Source: Straminergon stramineum
Taxonomy: Eukaryota > Streptophyta > Bryopsida > Hypnales > Calliergonaceae
Direction of reading: 5' to 3'
Assembly (NCBI GenBank): GCA_963920665.1
Contig: OY987266.1
Coordinates: 7,259,001 to 7,323,000, forward strand
Length of the DNA stretch: 64,000 nucleotides
Shown: one piece after another, positions 46,930 to 60,600 of the stretch
Position numbering within the stretch: position 1 is the stretch's first letter
Layout: each line of letters opens with the position of its first letter
Made by a program: the position numbers and the translations under genes
The notes under the pieces: model-generated
The model's input: only the letters and a program-made list of their open reading frames with translations
What the model was told of the DNA's origin: nothing
Databases searched by the model: none

Positions 46930-49790
46930 ATATTCAAGAGCTACCACCTCCAGTGCCTCCAGCTTGTTCGGTTCATTAATTCAAGCTTATGAAGTTGCAT
47001 CTTAAGAATTCACTGTGATTTGGCCATTTTAGGATTCTCTCAGAATAACTGGAAACTCGGTATCAGTCGCTTTGACTTGCAATATAGCAGCCCTCGAACT
47101 CGGCCTGCATTTGGTCGACGCATGTACGCTTCTCTTGAATTGTATTTTAAGTTTTTCCAGAGAGGTTTGCAATCGTTGAAGTTTGTGCTTGGAGAATGTT
47201 AACCTTTGAAAATTACTAAAAGTCACCAACTGATTAACCTTGAAGTGGCCAATGGGCCAAAACTTGTCACAACTACAATGAATCATTCATTTAGAAAGCT
47301 TCAAGAAATCTATCTAAACGTAATGCAAATAAATAGAAATTAAGCTTCATGTCATACCTTGGAAAAATAATTAGATACAAAAAAATCCAACCACTCTCTA
47401 GTGACCAGTTGCTTCTCACTTGGAAGCAAGATCTGGCAGTTGGTTGACCCCCAAAACAGATTGAGGCCTCGTTCAGACCTCAGACTCGGAACCAGAGAAG
47501 ATTATAACCATTTTCAGTGGTCGAGGATAGTATTTTGTCCTTCGGACATTGGGAGGTGATCCGAAACTTGTCCAAAGGACAAAAGGCTTTGTTTTTGGTT
47601 TCTTCGCTCTTTTTCACTTGTCTGTTTTGCCGATTGTGAGAGTAGCTCCATCTCGTTGTTGTTCGTGAGTTGATTGATATTGTTCAATCGTGTCCAGAAT
47701 TTTGCATGATTGGATCAAGTCTTGGTTTGGAAGCTTAGGTGACAGACTTGTCTACGTTCTAGGGTTTGCATCATTGTATTTGAAGGTATCCATTTCACAT
47801 TCTCACCGAATTTTTCTTCTTTATTTCGATATGAGTGGTTTGGATGATTCGGAATCCTAGTGCTCTCTAAGTTTGATAAAGCTCAGGTTGCTCCAAAAGT
47901 CAATTCTGCTTGATCAATTGAGTTTGATCTCCACCTAATGAAATATATTAGTGTGTTGGTGCAGTTTCTTATGATGTGTGACTTGTTTTGTAAGAACTAC
48001 AATATGTTGGGGGTGGGATTGTGATATTCATTTGCTACGCATGTGTTGTTATGTTGTTTGGGGATGGAGGGTTAGAGTCCTAGTTAGTGTAATGCAAGTT
48101 GCAAGTAATGTTTTTTCTCATTAGCTGGCTCAATCAATTCTACTCAGGATCTTAAACATTTGAAGTTACTTTCTATAGCTCACCTAAGTCTAGAGGCTAC
48201 TCAAGTTGCTTTGAGAGTCAATTGTGCTTGATAATTAATTTGGTATGTTCTTGTAATGTATGGCATGTTTTGTAAGAATTAGAATACATTGGGTTAGGAA
48301 TATGAAACATGTGTTTGTTGAGGTATGTATACCTATAAGCATTGAAATGAGCATTTGAACATGTCCTCATTCTTAGATTGCCTTAGGAAAATTTGGGTAT
48401 CATTGAAGTGAGAGGATTCCAATGCATCTTAGTATTTGGTTTTTTGAAACTATTTGCAATATACTTCAAATTTTCAAAGTTTTGATTCATGGTGTATCCA
48501 AAATCAACTCTAGGCTCTCATGTTGAGATCTATGTACATTTTAGTCAATAATTTGCAAGAAATCAACTACCAATTTTTTATCATTTCTAGACTTCCTATC
48601 ATTGATTTTGATTACAAATGTATTGAAATTATTTCAAAGAATAATTAATAAAATAATTGATGAGAAAGTTGGTGTGATATATTAGTGAGAGATTTTGGTA
48701 TGTGATTTAGGGTTTAGGATTTGTTGAGGAATTCTTTGTAATGGGTTTATCAAAAGTGTACACTTCTAACTTTAATTCTTAATGTACTCTACTAGTACAT
48801 AGTAATCATCTGCACAAATAGGGTCTCTTACCTTAAAATGATCTTACATTAGATCTAGAAGGACTTTGAGTCCAAAAAGTGTCTAATGGATCACTTTCAA
48901 GAATGCCCTATGGGTCCAAAAAATTGAATAATTTTTGGGAAAGTACCTTGGTGATATGCCTCACTTTTTCAAAGTCAGTCTGTAGAACTATCTTCACAAA
49001 GACCCTTCACTTATGCTAGTCTTGGATTAGCCAAAATTTTTTTATTTTTATCTCGTTGAGGAATCTCTAAAGCATTTCTTTAAGAAATGTTGAGCTTCAA
49101 CTTAAATATTATGTAGAAGATAATACTATCTCCTAAAAAGATGATGCCACCCTTGCCCAGATACCCACCCTCCAGCCAAATAAACAAGAGTCGTTGATTA
49201 TACTAGGGGAAAAAGGAAAACCCTCCCCTGCCATTGATCTTGTCTGGAGGAAAGTAAAGAGAGATTGTCAATCTGGTTGTCCATTTCAATATAGAAAGAT
49301 AAATATGTATAAAAATATAAATATTGAATACAGAAATAAATAAATAAATATATATATATCAAAACCATTAGCGTATATCATTTGCTAGTGAGATTCATTC
49401 TGGAAAATACAAAGAGGGATGAGGTGGGAAAATAAACCAGGCCCTAAGGTTGGTGGGTCAATTTGTACGTGTATGCATATCTATATTCGTATGGATGGCT
49501 CATATACAAATCCAAGGGGAGGCAATTAAATCAGAATTAATAAAGAACCACATGAGTGAGTCTTCTGAGCAAGGTTGATAGGACATCAAGACGTCAAGAC
49601 GTAGTGATGCATGTCTGAACGTCCAACGTCCAAGTCCATTGCCCCCTAGGATGTCTTGTGACATTCAGTTTTTTGTAATTTACCATGGTATAAATGTTTT
49701 TACCTATCTAAGAGGCCATGTGCCAACATTTGTTCATGATAACCACCCATGTCTTCTAGCCCATCCACCTGCCCATCCGTTGTCCATCCA
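46930..49790. other. intergenic DNA with diverged direct repeats
   Basis: No gene seen. Segments 47868-48060 and 48178-48330 share blocks such as CTCA.GTTGCT, AGTCAATT.TGCTTGAT and TGTTTTGTAAGAA, suggesting an old duplication. An (AAAT)n/(TA)n microsatellite lies at about 49334-49359. Confidence 0.5.
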
Positions 49791-49791
49791 T

Positions 49792-49948
49792 GGAGTCAAC
49801 TTATTTTGTCATTTCCGCCTTCAATTTTTGGAATTTGGGGGAGTGTAATACATTGTTGGAAAGGTCTTTTCTAGAACTTTTCAATGGTATATTATATGCC
49901 CCAAAATTCCAAAAATTGAAGATGAAAATGGCAAAAGAAGTTGACTCC
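49792..49948. mobile_element. 157-bp foldback element
   Basis: The left arm GGAGTCAACTTATTTTGTCA and its continuation through CAATTTTTGGAATTT is repeated inverted on the right (GGCAAAAGAAGTTGACTCC). The arms of about 50 bp form a hairpin. A target duplication is not clear. The centre resembles 3531-3590 (ATTTGGGG...ATTGTTGGAAAGG). Confidence 0.65.
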
Positions 49949-51295
49949 TAACACAAAGTGGCCATCCGCCCGTTCACGCTATCCAATTTACCTAGGGTAA
50001 CTTCTTCCGATGGAAATTTTACCTATGCATGTTTGTTGCGTCCATTACATGTAGACATCCAAGCGCCTAGATGCCTAAAATTTGGACATGATTGTGCCTA
50101 GGACGTTCACTTTTGTAAACTCTACTTCTAAGTGACTATCCACTCCAAACTCTTTGTACTCTTTGCAACCTCTTCAAACTAATTCTCCAAATTTGTGAGC
50201 AAGCCTTGTAGTTCTATAATCTGGTTCTATAATCCACCTATTATAGCCTCTTTGACTAGACCCTCCAAATAAAAAGTGCAGTATGAAGAAAAAGTCTCCA
50301 TTTTCTCACCAAGAGAGTGCATGACAACGTGTGCATCAAGATTAGTAACAAAGTCTCACACATCCCTAGAATCCGATTTAGTAACTACTCTCCTGCTAGA
50401 GTGTCGACAAAATTCACAACTCTTGTGTTTCTTTGGAGCATCTTCAGACTTGTAAGTGGAACAACTTCTACCAATACTATTGTTGTTCTTCTTCCACTCC
50501 ATCAAAACCTTAAATGGTTATGAAGAAGCCATGACCTAAAATAAGTCCATTTGATCAATCAACTAAAGTAACTTCAAATTTAAAAGTAAAGTTAATCATG
50601 TACATGAATTCAACACATAACTTGTAAACCCTAAGCCCTAAAATTCCGGAAAAAAAACTCTTTGCAAAAATGAGTTAAGAAATTCGGCACCAATTTCTGC
50701 ACACTCACTTTAAATCCAAAAGCAATTCTAATTTTTCAAAATCTCAGCATCACTAGACAGAGTTGTCTTGTTGGACATATTTTTTAGTGTCATGTAGGAC
50801 GTTCGACATTGCGTGTCATACTAAACAAAGTATCGATACCCCATCGCGACCCGTCATGTAAGTCCGTTGTTGACAACTCAAAAAAATTAAAATCTCTCTA
50901 TAGTTATGAACCTAAATTTAGAATGTACTATGTATTCATTAAATTGAAACACTTCATTGAAATGAAACTTTAATACATCAAAATTGTAAATTTTTGATGA
51001 TTTTTTTTAAAGTCAACTAACATCTTGAGGGCTCTATTGGACGTCGTGTGACGTCTATTTGTCACGTTGTTGTGCTATCTGGATAGAAAACCATATCACT
51101 AGATAAACAGAGTGATGGTATAAACACAAAGTATAAAATTTTTTTACCTAGTAGGGCCTGCAAGAGCACCAAACTAGTCTAGAAGTGCTCGCAATGAGAT
51201 AGGCAAAGTCTAGCAACTGAAGAAATCACTAGTACAAGAGAAATTGCAACATTCATTGGGATGTTCTTCAGTCTTCTATCATAGAGATCAAGTTT
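49949..51295. other. gene-free stretch
   Basis: Short ORFs only (for example 50317-50523), none with a recognisable motif. No repeat structure was found here. Confidence 0.5.
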
Positions 51296-51299
51296 TGAC

Positions 51300-52665
51300 C
51301 ACTACTAGAAAATGACGTCTAAATCAACAAAAAATATACAATTTTTTGTTAAAGTGGGTATTATATCGTCCATTTTCACAATTTTTTGTTGATTTTGCAC
51401 ATCTCAACAAAATGATTACATGATTTTTGTTGACTTGAATAGTAAAATAACCAAACCAATAAAAATTATAAGAATCTTATGGAATCTTTTTGGAATCTTT
51501 TGGAACCTTTCAAAATCCTTCAAACTCTATCAAAATCTTCTAAAATCTTGTGGAAAATAGGGATACAAAATTCAAATTCTATTCAACTTGTAATTAACTT
51601 TGTATAGTATATCCTTCCAAAATTGTAAGATAAAAAACCTTGTCATTTGTTAAATCATGATGCATGCTTGAATTTCAAAAAATAGTTTTAACTCTTACCA
51701 AATGGTTAGATTTCATCATTAAAACTACTTATTAAAATAAAATAAAATAAAATAAATTGGTTCATTTAACTTATAAGAATTTCTAATACATCTCCATCAT
51801 TTGGTTAACATTCAAACCATCCAAATGTTGATTTAATCATGGTTGGAATTCTAGAATTTCTTTTTATCTTAATCATCCACAATTTGGTGTTTATTAAAAT
51901 CAGCAGATTTCAGCGGCCATTTTGGCATAGTAAAATAACTTTTTTCAAAATTCTTAAAACTAAGAAAAGTAGGATAATGAAGTTAAATTTCACTTCCAAA
52001 AATCTTTTTCCAATTTTGAGTCTTCAATCAAAATTTATGGACAAAGTTCAGAGAAGGGTTGGAATGAATAATTTTTTTGACATTTCAAACATTTGCTCTG
52101 AATTTTGTCGATAACTTGTGATGAAAGATTCCAAATTGCAAAATAATTTTTGGGGGTCGAAGTTAACTTTATTTTACAACTTTTCTTAGTAGAAAGTGTT
52201 TAGAAAAAAGTTATTTTACTATGACAAAACGGTCACCAAAGTTTGTTGAGTTTACAAACAAAAATAACAATTGAAAAGCGAATTAAATAATTTTTTTTAA
52301 TACTATAGTCACTTGACTCCATGCTTGGTGCAATGGATGAACCCCTCGGACCTCAATCAAGAGGTCCAAGGTTCAAACCTTGATGGTGCTTGCTTGTCCG
52401 CCCACTACCTAGGTGGCGTTGCTTGGTTGGCGAGCTACCTGAATGGCAATTTTGCCATTGCCTATGTGGCAATTTGCCACGTGTCATCTTCCCATTCCCC
52501 GATGATTCAAGTTTTTTGTTTTTTATTTGTAGTTGTCCTAATTGACAAAAAAATTAACCAAAAAATTCACAATTTTTTGTTAAATAGTGTCCAAATCAAC
52601 ACATCCATATCAACAAAAAAATCAACACTTTTTGTTGATTTGGGCATCGATTTTTTCTACTAGTG
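51300..52665. mobile_element. CACTA-like non-autonomous element
   Basis: The ends CACTACTAGAAAATGACG and (complement) CACTAGTAGAAAAAATCG form a CACTA-type terminal inverted repeat. Subterminal zones on both sides carry many copies of ATCAACAAAAA/TTTTTGTTGAT. The 3-bp flanks (GAC and GTA) do not match, so a clean target duplication is missing. It is 1366 bp with no transposase. A tRNA-like segment lies inside. Confidence 0.7.
52325..52390 (+). other. tRNA-like (SINE-head) segment with pol III boxes A and B
   Basis: Box A-like TTGGTGCAATGG (52325-52336) and box B GGTTCAAACC (52370-52379) lie about 45 bp apart. Between them GGACCTCAATCAAGAGGTCC folds like an over-long anticodon arm. The acceptor stem does not pair, so this is not a working tRNA. 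It resembles the head of a tRNA-derived SINE, carried inside the CACTA-like element. The 116-aa ORF across it is incidental. Confidence 0.55.
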
Positions 52666-52669
52666 GTAA

Positions 52670-55600
52670 AGTTAACCTTCACTTCACTTGCAATTATTAT
52701 ATGAAAGGCATTGCACACAAGTGTAGTAACTCTCACTTTACATGGATTTACTATACAAATGTTACTTCATATGCTTCAAGAATAATATGTGTCACTTCAC
52801 ATGAGTGTTTTCATAATATGGTTCACCAACTTTTGTGGTGCAATGCACAACTTTGTAATTTGTAAAACTCTTAGGAATTATTAGATAGAAATTGGTACTA
52901 GAAATTATCAAAAAAATAGAGGTACTTGAAGTAGAATAAAGTCTTCAAACAATGTCCAAAATAAGAGGTTAAAAATAACACTATGTATGTAATCTAAACT
53001 AATGTTTATGTAAAAAAATAGTGCATTGTTACAATGCAAAAGTGCACTTACAAATTCTAATATGGAAGGAGAAATAGGGTTATGCATGAAATTTTCAGCT
53101 ATAAAATTTTATAATGTCCATATTAATATGTAAAGAAATAAGATGTTCAAATTTTTATGAGTATTTTAAATTTCAAAAGGTGTTAGATTTATTATTGTTG
53201 AATCATTTTTCTATTTCCAAAAACATTGTTTAATAGGTTTCATTGTCAAATTATCTTGGGAGTTTTTTTTGCACAAGAGATTGTTTTAAAAGATTCAATA
53301 ATAAGATCAAATATATACTAGATCTTCAAAGATTTGATTGTAAATTGCTCAAAGGATCATTATAAGAAGAGTTTTGATACTCAAAATCTTCAAGATTAAA
53401 TAATTTTGACAAACTAAGATTTGAATCTCTTATTAATACATACCTAAATTTTGAAAGTTGTTTCACTTGAGTTTCATTAAATCCTTGCTACATATTCTCT
53501 AAACTAATTTAGAATTTTGTTTTTTAAATAAAATGCACACTATGCCAATAAGTGCATTTAAAGCCACAACATTGGACAATCCTAAATTCCTAAAATTTAA
53601 TGAACCACACCATGCAAACACCCATAGGAAATTACTACAAAATTATGTTTAAAAACAAATTATATATTCCTCCCCAAAATACATTTTCAAACATAGAACA
53701 TAACATATGTAAGATTTTTTTCACTTACACATGTTCAAACACATAACAAAAAAATACATGCCCTTCACATGAACAAAAACAAAACATAGATAGAATACTT
53801 ACCTCTCACACCAAAAACTTAAATACAACTCCCCTACACATGTTCAATTTTTACATAATATGTGAAAATTATAAAACAATAACATACAAGTGCTAAAGTA
53901 AAATTTTATTGGACAGCTAGCTAGTTTCTATTGTTAAACAATTCTCCAGACAACTAGATAAAATCAACGATGACTTCAAGATTTTCCTCCACACCAAGAT
54001 AGACTATCCATTGAACAAAGGGTTTTGTCCACTACAATGGTTGGTTCAAGTCTAAACTAGGCCTAAGCTAGTAGAAAGCCTAAAGCCTAAAGCCTCTCCC
54101 TATAACCATAAATTCTTCCTTGTTTTTGGAATGGAATCAATGGATTGAATTGCTCACAAGGATCCATCTCTATATTGGACATATTTAGCAAAGTTTTTTT
54201 GTTTTTTTGGTGATAGAACTTGCACCTAGGATGTATGCAAGGAAAAAATGAATAGAATATTTATCTCTTTTTTTAGGCAAAATTTGACCAAATCTGTCAA
54301 AATCTGACCACTATGACTCTGTCACTCTAAAACCTGGCCTGTGTAGTGAAGCCAACATATGGGACACTAGTCCAAAAAAAACCTTGGATAGAATCATCGA
54401 CAAAAGGATCTATTATTAGTAGCCTTCATCCAAATATTGGCAAATCTAGTATTTTTTTGAGAAGATTTTAGAGATTTTGTTAATTTTTTTAACATTATTT
54501 TTAGTGTTAAAGGAGCCAATGCCCAAATTAAGTAAGATTCTAGCACAAATTCACATTAGATGTTTTTTTAGGTTTCTAGTTCTAGACTACAAGTTCCCAA
54601 ACAACAAGGAACATGGAAAGTCTGCCACATTATATATCTAACGTAGCCAGGAGAAACCATGTTAGATAATGTTTTTTTTAAATCTTAAAATGATTTTTTC
54701 ATGTTTTTTTAACTTCTTATTTCTTCTTATTTTTAAAATTAATTTTACTATTTTCATATTTAATATTTTGACAATATTGCTTTGGTTCACGACAAAAGGA
54801 ACAACCCTACAATGGTGTCCTTGAGACTTGAAAAAACATCTAATGGCAAAAAAAAATTAGCTAGAAACATCCCCTTTTTGCCCAATCACAAACCCAATCA
54901 AGTCCATGGCTTCAATTTTATCATTGCCACTGGGTCATACTTCTTTGCCATTAACTAAAATATTATGATGAGGCTAAAAATAGAACAACATTAGTCTCAA
55001 TAGTCCCATTGCAAGAGAATTTTTTTGAACGGCTAGCCACAACATATGAATTGTGCCTAATACTACATTTTCTAGAAGCATTGTGGCTATCAAGCAAGGT
55101 CTTATCATGCTAGTCAATGTATAATGATAACAATCAATTTGAATCAAAGCCCTTTCTTCCTTCACAATGAAGGTCTACATCTAAGAAACAAGAAAAAAAA
55201 AGTCACAAATTAGGTACCACATCAACCTTCTCTACTACTGAAAATTTTAGAGCCTAAGAAGCTAGTTGGACATTACATTTAGAGCTTTAGGTCTTTACAA
55301 CCCGCTTGAAATTAAAGGCCTTTGTAACATCTAACTTTCAAAATCAAAGATCTTAGATACCACTAATGAATTAAATTTTTTGAGTACAATAAGGAGTGAA
55401 ACTAGACTACATATTTAACAAATATTACAAGACTTCTATTGAAACAAACCAATAAATAATCTTTGACTTGCAACAACTAGAAATTCCACAAAACTACTTA
55501 AATTAAATCAAATGGAATACAATTGGTTATACATAGATAAAGCAAGGACTACAAATGAAAATTGCTACACTAAAAAAATAAACGAAATTGCCCTAAATTG

Positions 55601-57170
55601 TCTAAGAAAAATTGCATAGAATTTAAGTTCTCCAACGTTTGTCATCTCCACTACCCAAAGAATTCCGGCGAGCAAGTGAGACTCCATCATAGCCCATATC
55701 CACGCTGCGAGGCTTCTCTTTGGAACCTCCTATCTTTGGACTGGAACTCCTTCGGTTCTAAAACCAAACCATCCCCACAAGGCAAAAATTCAATCCTATG
55801 TTAAAAAATTTAATAAAAATAATCAATCTTTCTAAATCCTACTAGCTATTATTGTTAATGAAGTGGCACATCTAGCATTCAAGAACAAAGAATTTGCAAT
55901 GAAAAAAGTGGAAGTATTTAGAGTTATTTAGTATAAGGAGTATATTGATTTGTCCTACTATTACCTCAAGTAGTGCATGCTCTCAAAATAAACTTACATA
56001 TGCTTATAACTTCTTTAGTTAGGAAGGAGTAAATTTCTTACCAATGATATATGTGACAACTCTACAGTATGAATAGGATTATCTAGCACATAGATAATGG
56101 ATAAAAATATTCTTCCCTTATAAAACATTATAACTATATGTAGATTTATTTTATATCACACATTAATATGACAAATTAACTATTAATGTTGAACACGATT
56201 AGTCAAACATTTTATGTAACCTTAAAGCACAATTTTCTTGTCTACTCAATTCTTCAAAAATTCATATTATTTCTAAATTGGTTGCTTTGGTAAGTGTCAC
56301 CAAAGTATAGATGCAAGATTTTAACCTTGAAGTGTTTAGATGGTCAAATTTAGAGTCATAGTCTCATCCTCCTCACTCTCACTAAGAAAGCTATAAATCT
56401 CTAAGATCTGAAGGACTCCATTATCCTCACCCTTATCAAAACAATAAACCAATATATAATCTAACCTTATAAAATAACATTGAGGGAAATTTTTGAACCT
56501 TTCTATAAGTCATCTTGCATAATATAAACTCCATTATAGACAACCATTTTTGTGTTCCTACTCCAATTATTGCCACTATTTACTTCATAATTGGAAACTT
56601 CTTCAAGTGATTAATTTAGCAATTTCAAATTTAGTCATGTTTTTTTTCCTTCTAACCACTTATAATAAAATTACTTCACAATAAGATAGTTGCACCTAAA
56701 TGTGGCCTATTTCTAAACCACCTCTTACATATTCATGCCAAAAACATACACCCATTATTCTTTAAAGATTAGGCTCAATTTTAGATGCATGCAAGTCCAA
56801 TACTTTAAAAAAATCATAGTTTATTCATATGGTGTGCAAAAAAATGCATTTAAGATAATTTAGAATTTTTTTTGACTACAGAAAAGAACCCCCCTAACAT
56901 TACCATTGGATAATAGGATTGTCTTCAAAATCTTATTTGAACAATTTTAGATGTTAACTTACAATACAATACCTAGTAGTAAAGGTTGACAAAAATTAAT
57001 TCTAAAAAAATATTTCATAAAATATTGGGAATTATTTTTTTGAAATTATTTTTGGTATGTAAAACAAAACAAATCTTTCATTTCGTAAAACATTTCTCAA
57101 ATCACATCATTCTCCCATGTTTAATTCATTAATTGGTGGGAAATGCAAATCCTAAATACTAGATATGGTA
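52670..57170. other. AT-rich gene-poor region
   Basis: Small ORFs with AT-rich codons only; none has a partner exon or a recognised motif. It contains the inverted second copy of a dispersed repeat (54275-54388). Confidence 0.6.
54275..54388. repeat. dispersed repeat, copy 2 (inverted)
   Basis: The reverse complement aligns with 25403-25527, including GGACTAGTGTCCCATATGTT and GGCTTCACTACA. The match ends sharply. Family unknown. Confidence 0.6.
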
Positions 57171-57651
57171 ACTACCACTTCTCCCCAAGTATTTTGATAT
57201 TATAGACCCTAAACCCTAAAATCCCTAAGACTCAAAAAAAATTTACAATTGGATAATTAAAGAAACTTTGACCAAACCATTATCTAGACAATTTGAGGTA
57301 TTGTCAACTTTCATTGAATGCCAATTCTCCCCAATTCTTGTTGATATAATAATCCCTAGACTATGTACATCAATCATAAAAAAACAACTAGTTGGGGTTT
57401 GTCTCTCTCTCAATAAAACCCTCCTTGAAGCCCCAAACCCTAAAAAGCTTAGCCTCTGGAATTTTTTCAATTGGATAATAGCAACCTTGCTCAAACCTTT
57501 ATTTGGACAATTTTTAAGTATGATTAACTTCCACTCACCTTCGGTTCTCCCCAATTATTATTGTTCATATAATAACCCCTAGACTAGATTTTTTTTTAAA
57601 TGGTTGGAGAACCACAAAACCCCCTAAACCCCTAAACCCTAACCCTTGCAG
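57171..57651. repeat. degenerate tandem repeats with CCCTAAA motifs
   Basis: TCTCCCCAA followed by an ATATAATA...CCCTAGAC block recurs near 57180, 57328 and 57547, and the CAATTGGATAAT...CAATTT block twice. Several AAACCCTAAA motifs are interspersed. Copy spacing is irregular (about 147 and 219 bp). It abuts the IQD stop codon, so part may lie in that gene's 3' UTR. Confidence 0.6.
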
Positions 57652-60600
57652 TCTTTGCGCACTCTCACCGTGGTTTTTCCTGAGCCGAACGCGACCGGCG
57701 TCTTGTTGGGGGACTGTGCTGCTGCCTTGGCGACCATCCCCTGCGCACCACTTCCGATGGAATGTCGCTGTTTAAGAGGAGCAGGTGCAGCTGGAGCTTC
57801 TGGCGCCTCGGGCGTAGAGGATCCCTTCGTCTTGGGGCTGCTGGTGGATCGGAACTTGGCCTTCGCAGACGCCGTAGCAGCCATGTAGCGGCACGTCTCC
57901 CGCTTGCTGGACCCCGGACTCTCAACATCCTTTCGGTTTTTGGTGCAGTCTCCGTTTTCATGGAGACCAATCTCTGGGACTTCGCCATTCCCAATCTCAC
58001 AGATTGGAGCTTCACCATGCGCTGCGTCTTCAGCTCCTGCGGGCGCAGAAAGCAAATCAGGATGCCAGGAATTACAAACCCTAATTTGCAAAGAATGTTC
58101 ACTGAACAGGGTTCTTGTACACTGTCACTGGAACAAGAAGTACACGAATTCGTGGTACAGTGAGTAGCTTACAATTCCTGGGCAAGGTGTCACTGGAACA
58201 AGAATTACACGAATTCTTGGTGCAGTGGCGTACAATTCATGGGCAAAGTGTCACTGGAACAAGAATTACACGAATTCGTGGTTTAGGGGCTTACAATTCA
58301 GGAGCAAACTTGCGCTAAAGATTTTCTACAGGAGAAGTGAGTGGAGCCTTGATTCATGGGAAGCAAAGGGTCTCCTGGCTGGAGTTCAAGAATGTTGTGC
58401 TCACCTTTTCAATTGGACATGACTGGCAAAATTGGAAATGAAGTTATGCTTCACGAAAGTCTAGGGTCGTGGTGAGAAGCAGCCATTGCATTTGAAATGG
58501 GGAGTGAGTTGCGTACCCGTGCCAGCAGGTTGATGATCATGCACTCCATTTGAAGTCGAGAAACTGTCGCTCGGAGTGGTCGATCCATTAGCGGTTTCAG
58601 GGAAGACCAATTGCTCCATCGCGAAGGATAGATCCCCATGAGCTGCATCCAGCTTCACAGACGTTTCGGAAGGATTTGGTGAAACTGGAATTAGGTCAAT
58701 TCTTGCAATTGCAGCGTCTTCTGAGGCTGCAGGCGACGGGGTGGTCAAATGGGGGGATGTCGATTTCTTAGAGGAGAATCCTCTCTCTGAGATTTCAAAG
58801 GCTTTCGAGAGAGGATTCGAATTGGAAGTCCCATTGCCATTTTCATGGTATTTCAATTTGTTGAGGGTGCGGAAGTCGACTTCTTTCGCTGTGGGGTAGT
58901 CGGAGGTCCGTCGTGAGCTTCCGGGGATAATTTCGATGTAGTCTTTGGGGTCTAGTTTGGATTCATGGGCTGCAGCTTCCAGTTGGCGACTTTCCCAGGC
59001 TTTGGCGTTCGTCCAAAGCTCCAGCCATGCCCACCCCTCATGGGGTTGGTCGGGGTCGCAGTCGATGAATGAGGAGCTTCGATTCGGGGTGCTTCTCTTT
59101 AACTGCAAAGCATTCGGGCCGCAGTAGTCTAGTCAGTGAAAGTGGCATTTTTCAGAGCCCAACCTTGTTCGAAAAAACGAGGTCTGGAATAGATTTGAGG
59201 TTCGCTTGGAAATGTCAGCCACTTGAAACTAATAACTGCTTAATACGAACAGACTCAATACGAACTACATATAAAAAAAGCGGTCTAAATCAGTCAGTAA
59301 CGCTATTAATAAAACCGATAGGCCGTCAATAGGACAAAACCTGATTCAATTGTTCTGCTAACCCTGCAATATTATATATCCTTTCTCTGCTGCATTCGAT
59401 CAAAACTGACCATGAAAGTTGTCAATTCTACCTGCTGAGTTAAGAGATATGCCGTCCGTCGTTTGCGTTTGTTAGTCTCATGTTCAGCTTCACGAGTCTC
59501 AGTCTCCATCTCCTGAAATTTTTCTCTTCTTGCATCCTGAATATCGAATGCTCAATACGGTACATTCAGAGTTGGAAATTCATTTCTTTCAATGTAATCC
59601 GGAATGTATTCTCACTACTGGTAATGGTATAGATTGAAGAAATATTCTTCGGAGCTAGAGACTCTGATGAGTTAACAAGTGAGAATGGTGGACAGTGTGC
59701 AATTTTTTTTAAGCTATTGAATTATTGCAAGAGGAGTGTTTGTACCTTTCGAGGTCGAGAACTGAGTCGTTGAATTCGAGAAGTTCGGTTTTTCACGGCT
59801 CGACCATCCTTGGACATGCGAACGCGGCGTCCTCGAAACAGGGCTTGTACACGCACTATGGCTTCCATGGTGCGTAACGTGGTGGTGGCTTGTCTGCGCA
59901 CCAGCTCTCCTCGGACCAACGCTTGCAGCCTGATCAACCCTTTTAAAGCCTGTCGATGAACTCATCCACCCAGCAAGCAAGGTCAAACTTAACTCTTGAC
60001 ACCTCATTCAATTCCCTCTTAGAGCTTATTAAGAAATGTTGATTTTTACATTCTGGTCTTTTGAATTTCAACTGTGCTTTGAATGAATACTGAAACCCTT
60101 AGGACTAGGCCGGTAACGTGAGAATATAGCCTCATTATGAGAAATAGCATGGCGAGCTACACTAGTTTGTTCATTGTCTGATACACCAGTGAGAAGGGGA
60201 TTGTAAGCCATAGCCCTTTCTTGTCACTTTCATTGCCACATGGCGCAATGCGGCTGGAAAAATTAGAGGATAATTTAGAGTCGTAACACCATCCTCCCCA
60301 CAATCTTTGCAAGAGTTGTAGATTTCAAGGTTCGACGACATTGATTTAGTTTGGAGGAGAGAGGTATGTTCGAACTCAGGTCAAACGGTCCTCGTGAGTC
60401 CGGTTATCTAGTACGAAATCCTTTTCCTCATTCTGAACCCTTAGATCAATCAAAAAAGTGCAGATCTGGACATTCTTATAGTGAAGAACATCTTGACAAA
60501 AGATCTAATAGTGCTCTTGAGTCTCCCAAGCTTCGTCTAGTCCATAATGAAGCTCATTTTTTATCACTTTAAGAGACGTAATACTCTTCTGTCATTTTCA

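Noticed and set aside
46817..47005. Alternative CFAP44 C-terminus in another frame (to about 47005)
   Set aside because: It would need a further splice with no plausible intron length. The stop at 46929 is simpler.
52325..52390. Functional tRNA gene
   Set aside because: Boxes A and B are present but the acceptor stem does not pair and the anticodon arm is over-long.
52313..52663. 116-aa ORF in the CACTA-like element
   Set aside because: It crosses the tRNA-like segment and subterminal repeats; no transposase or other domain.
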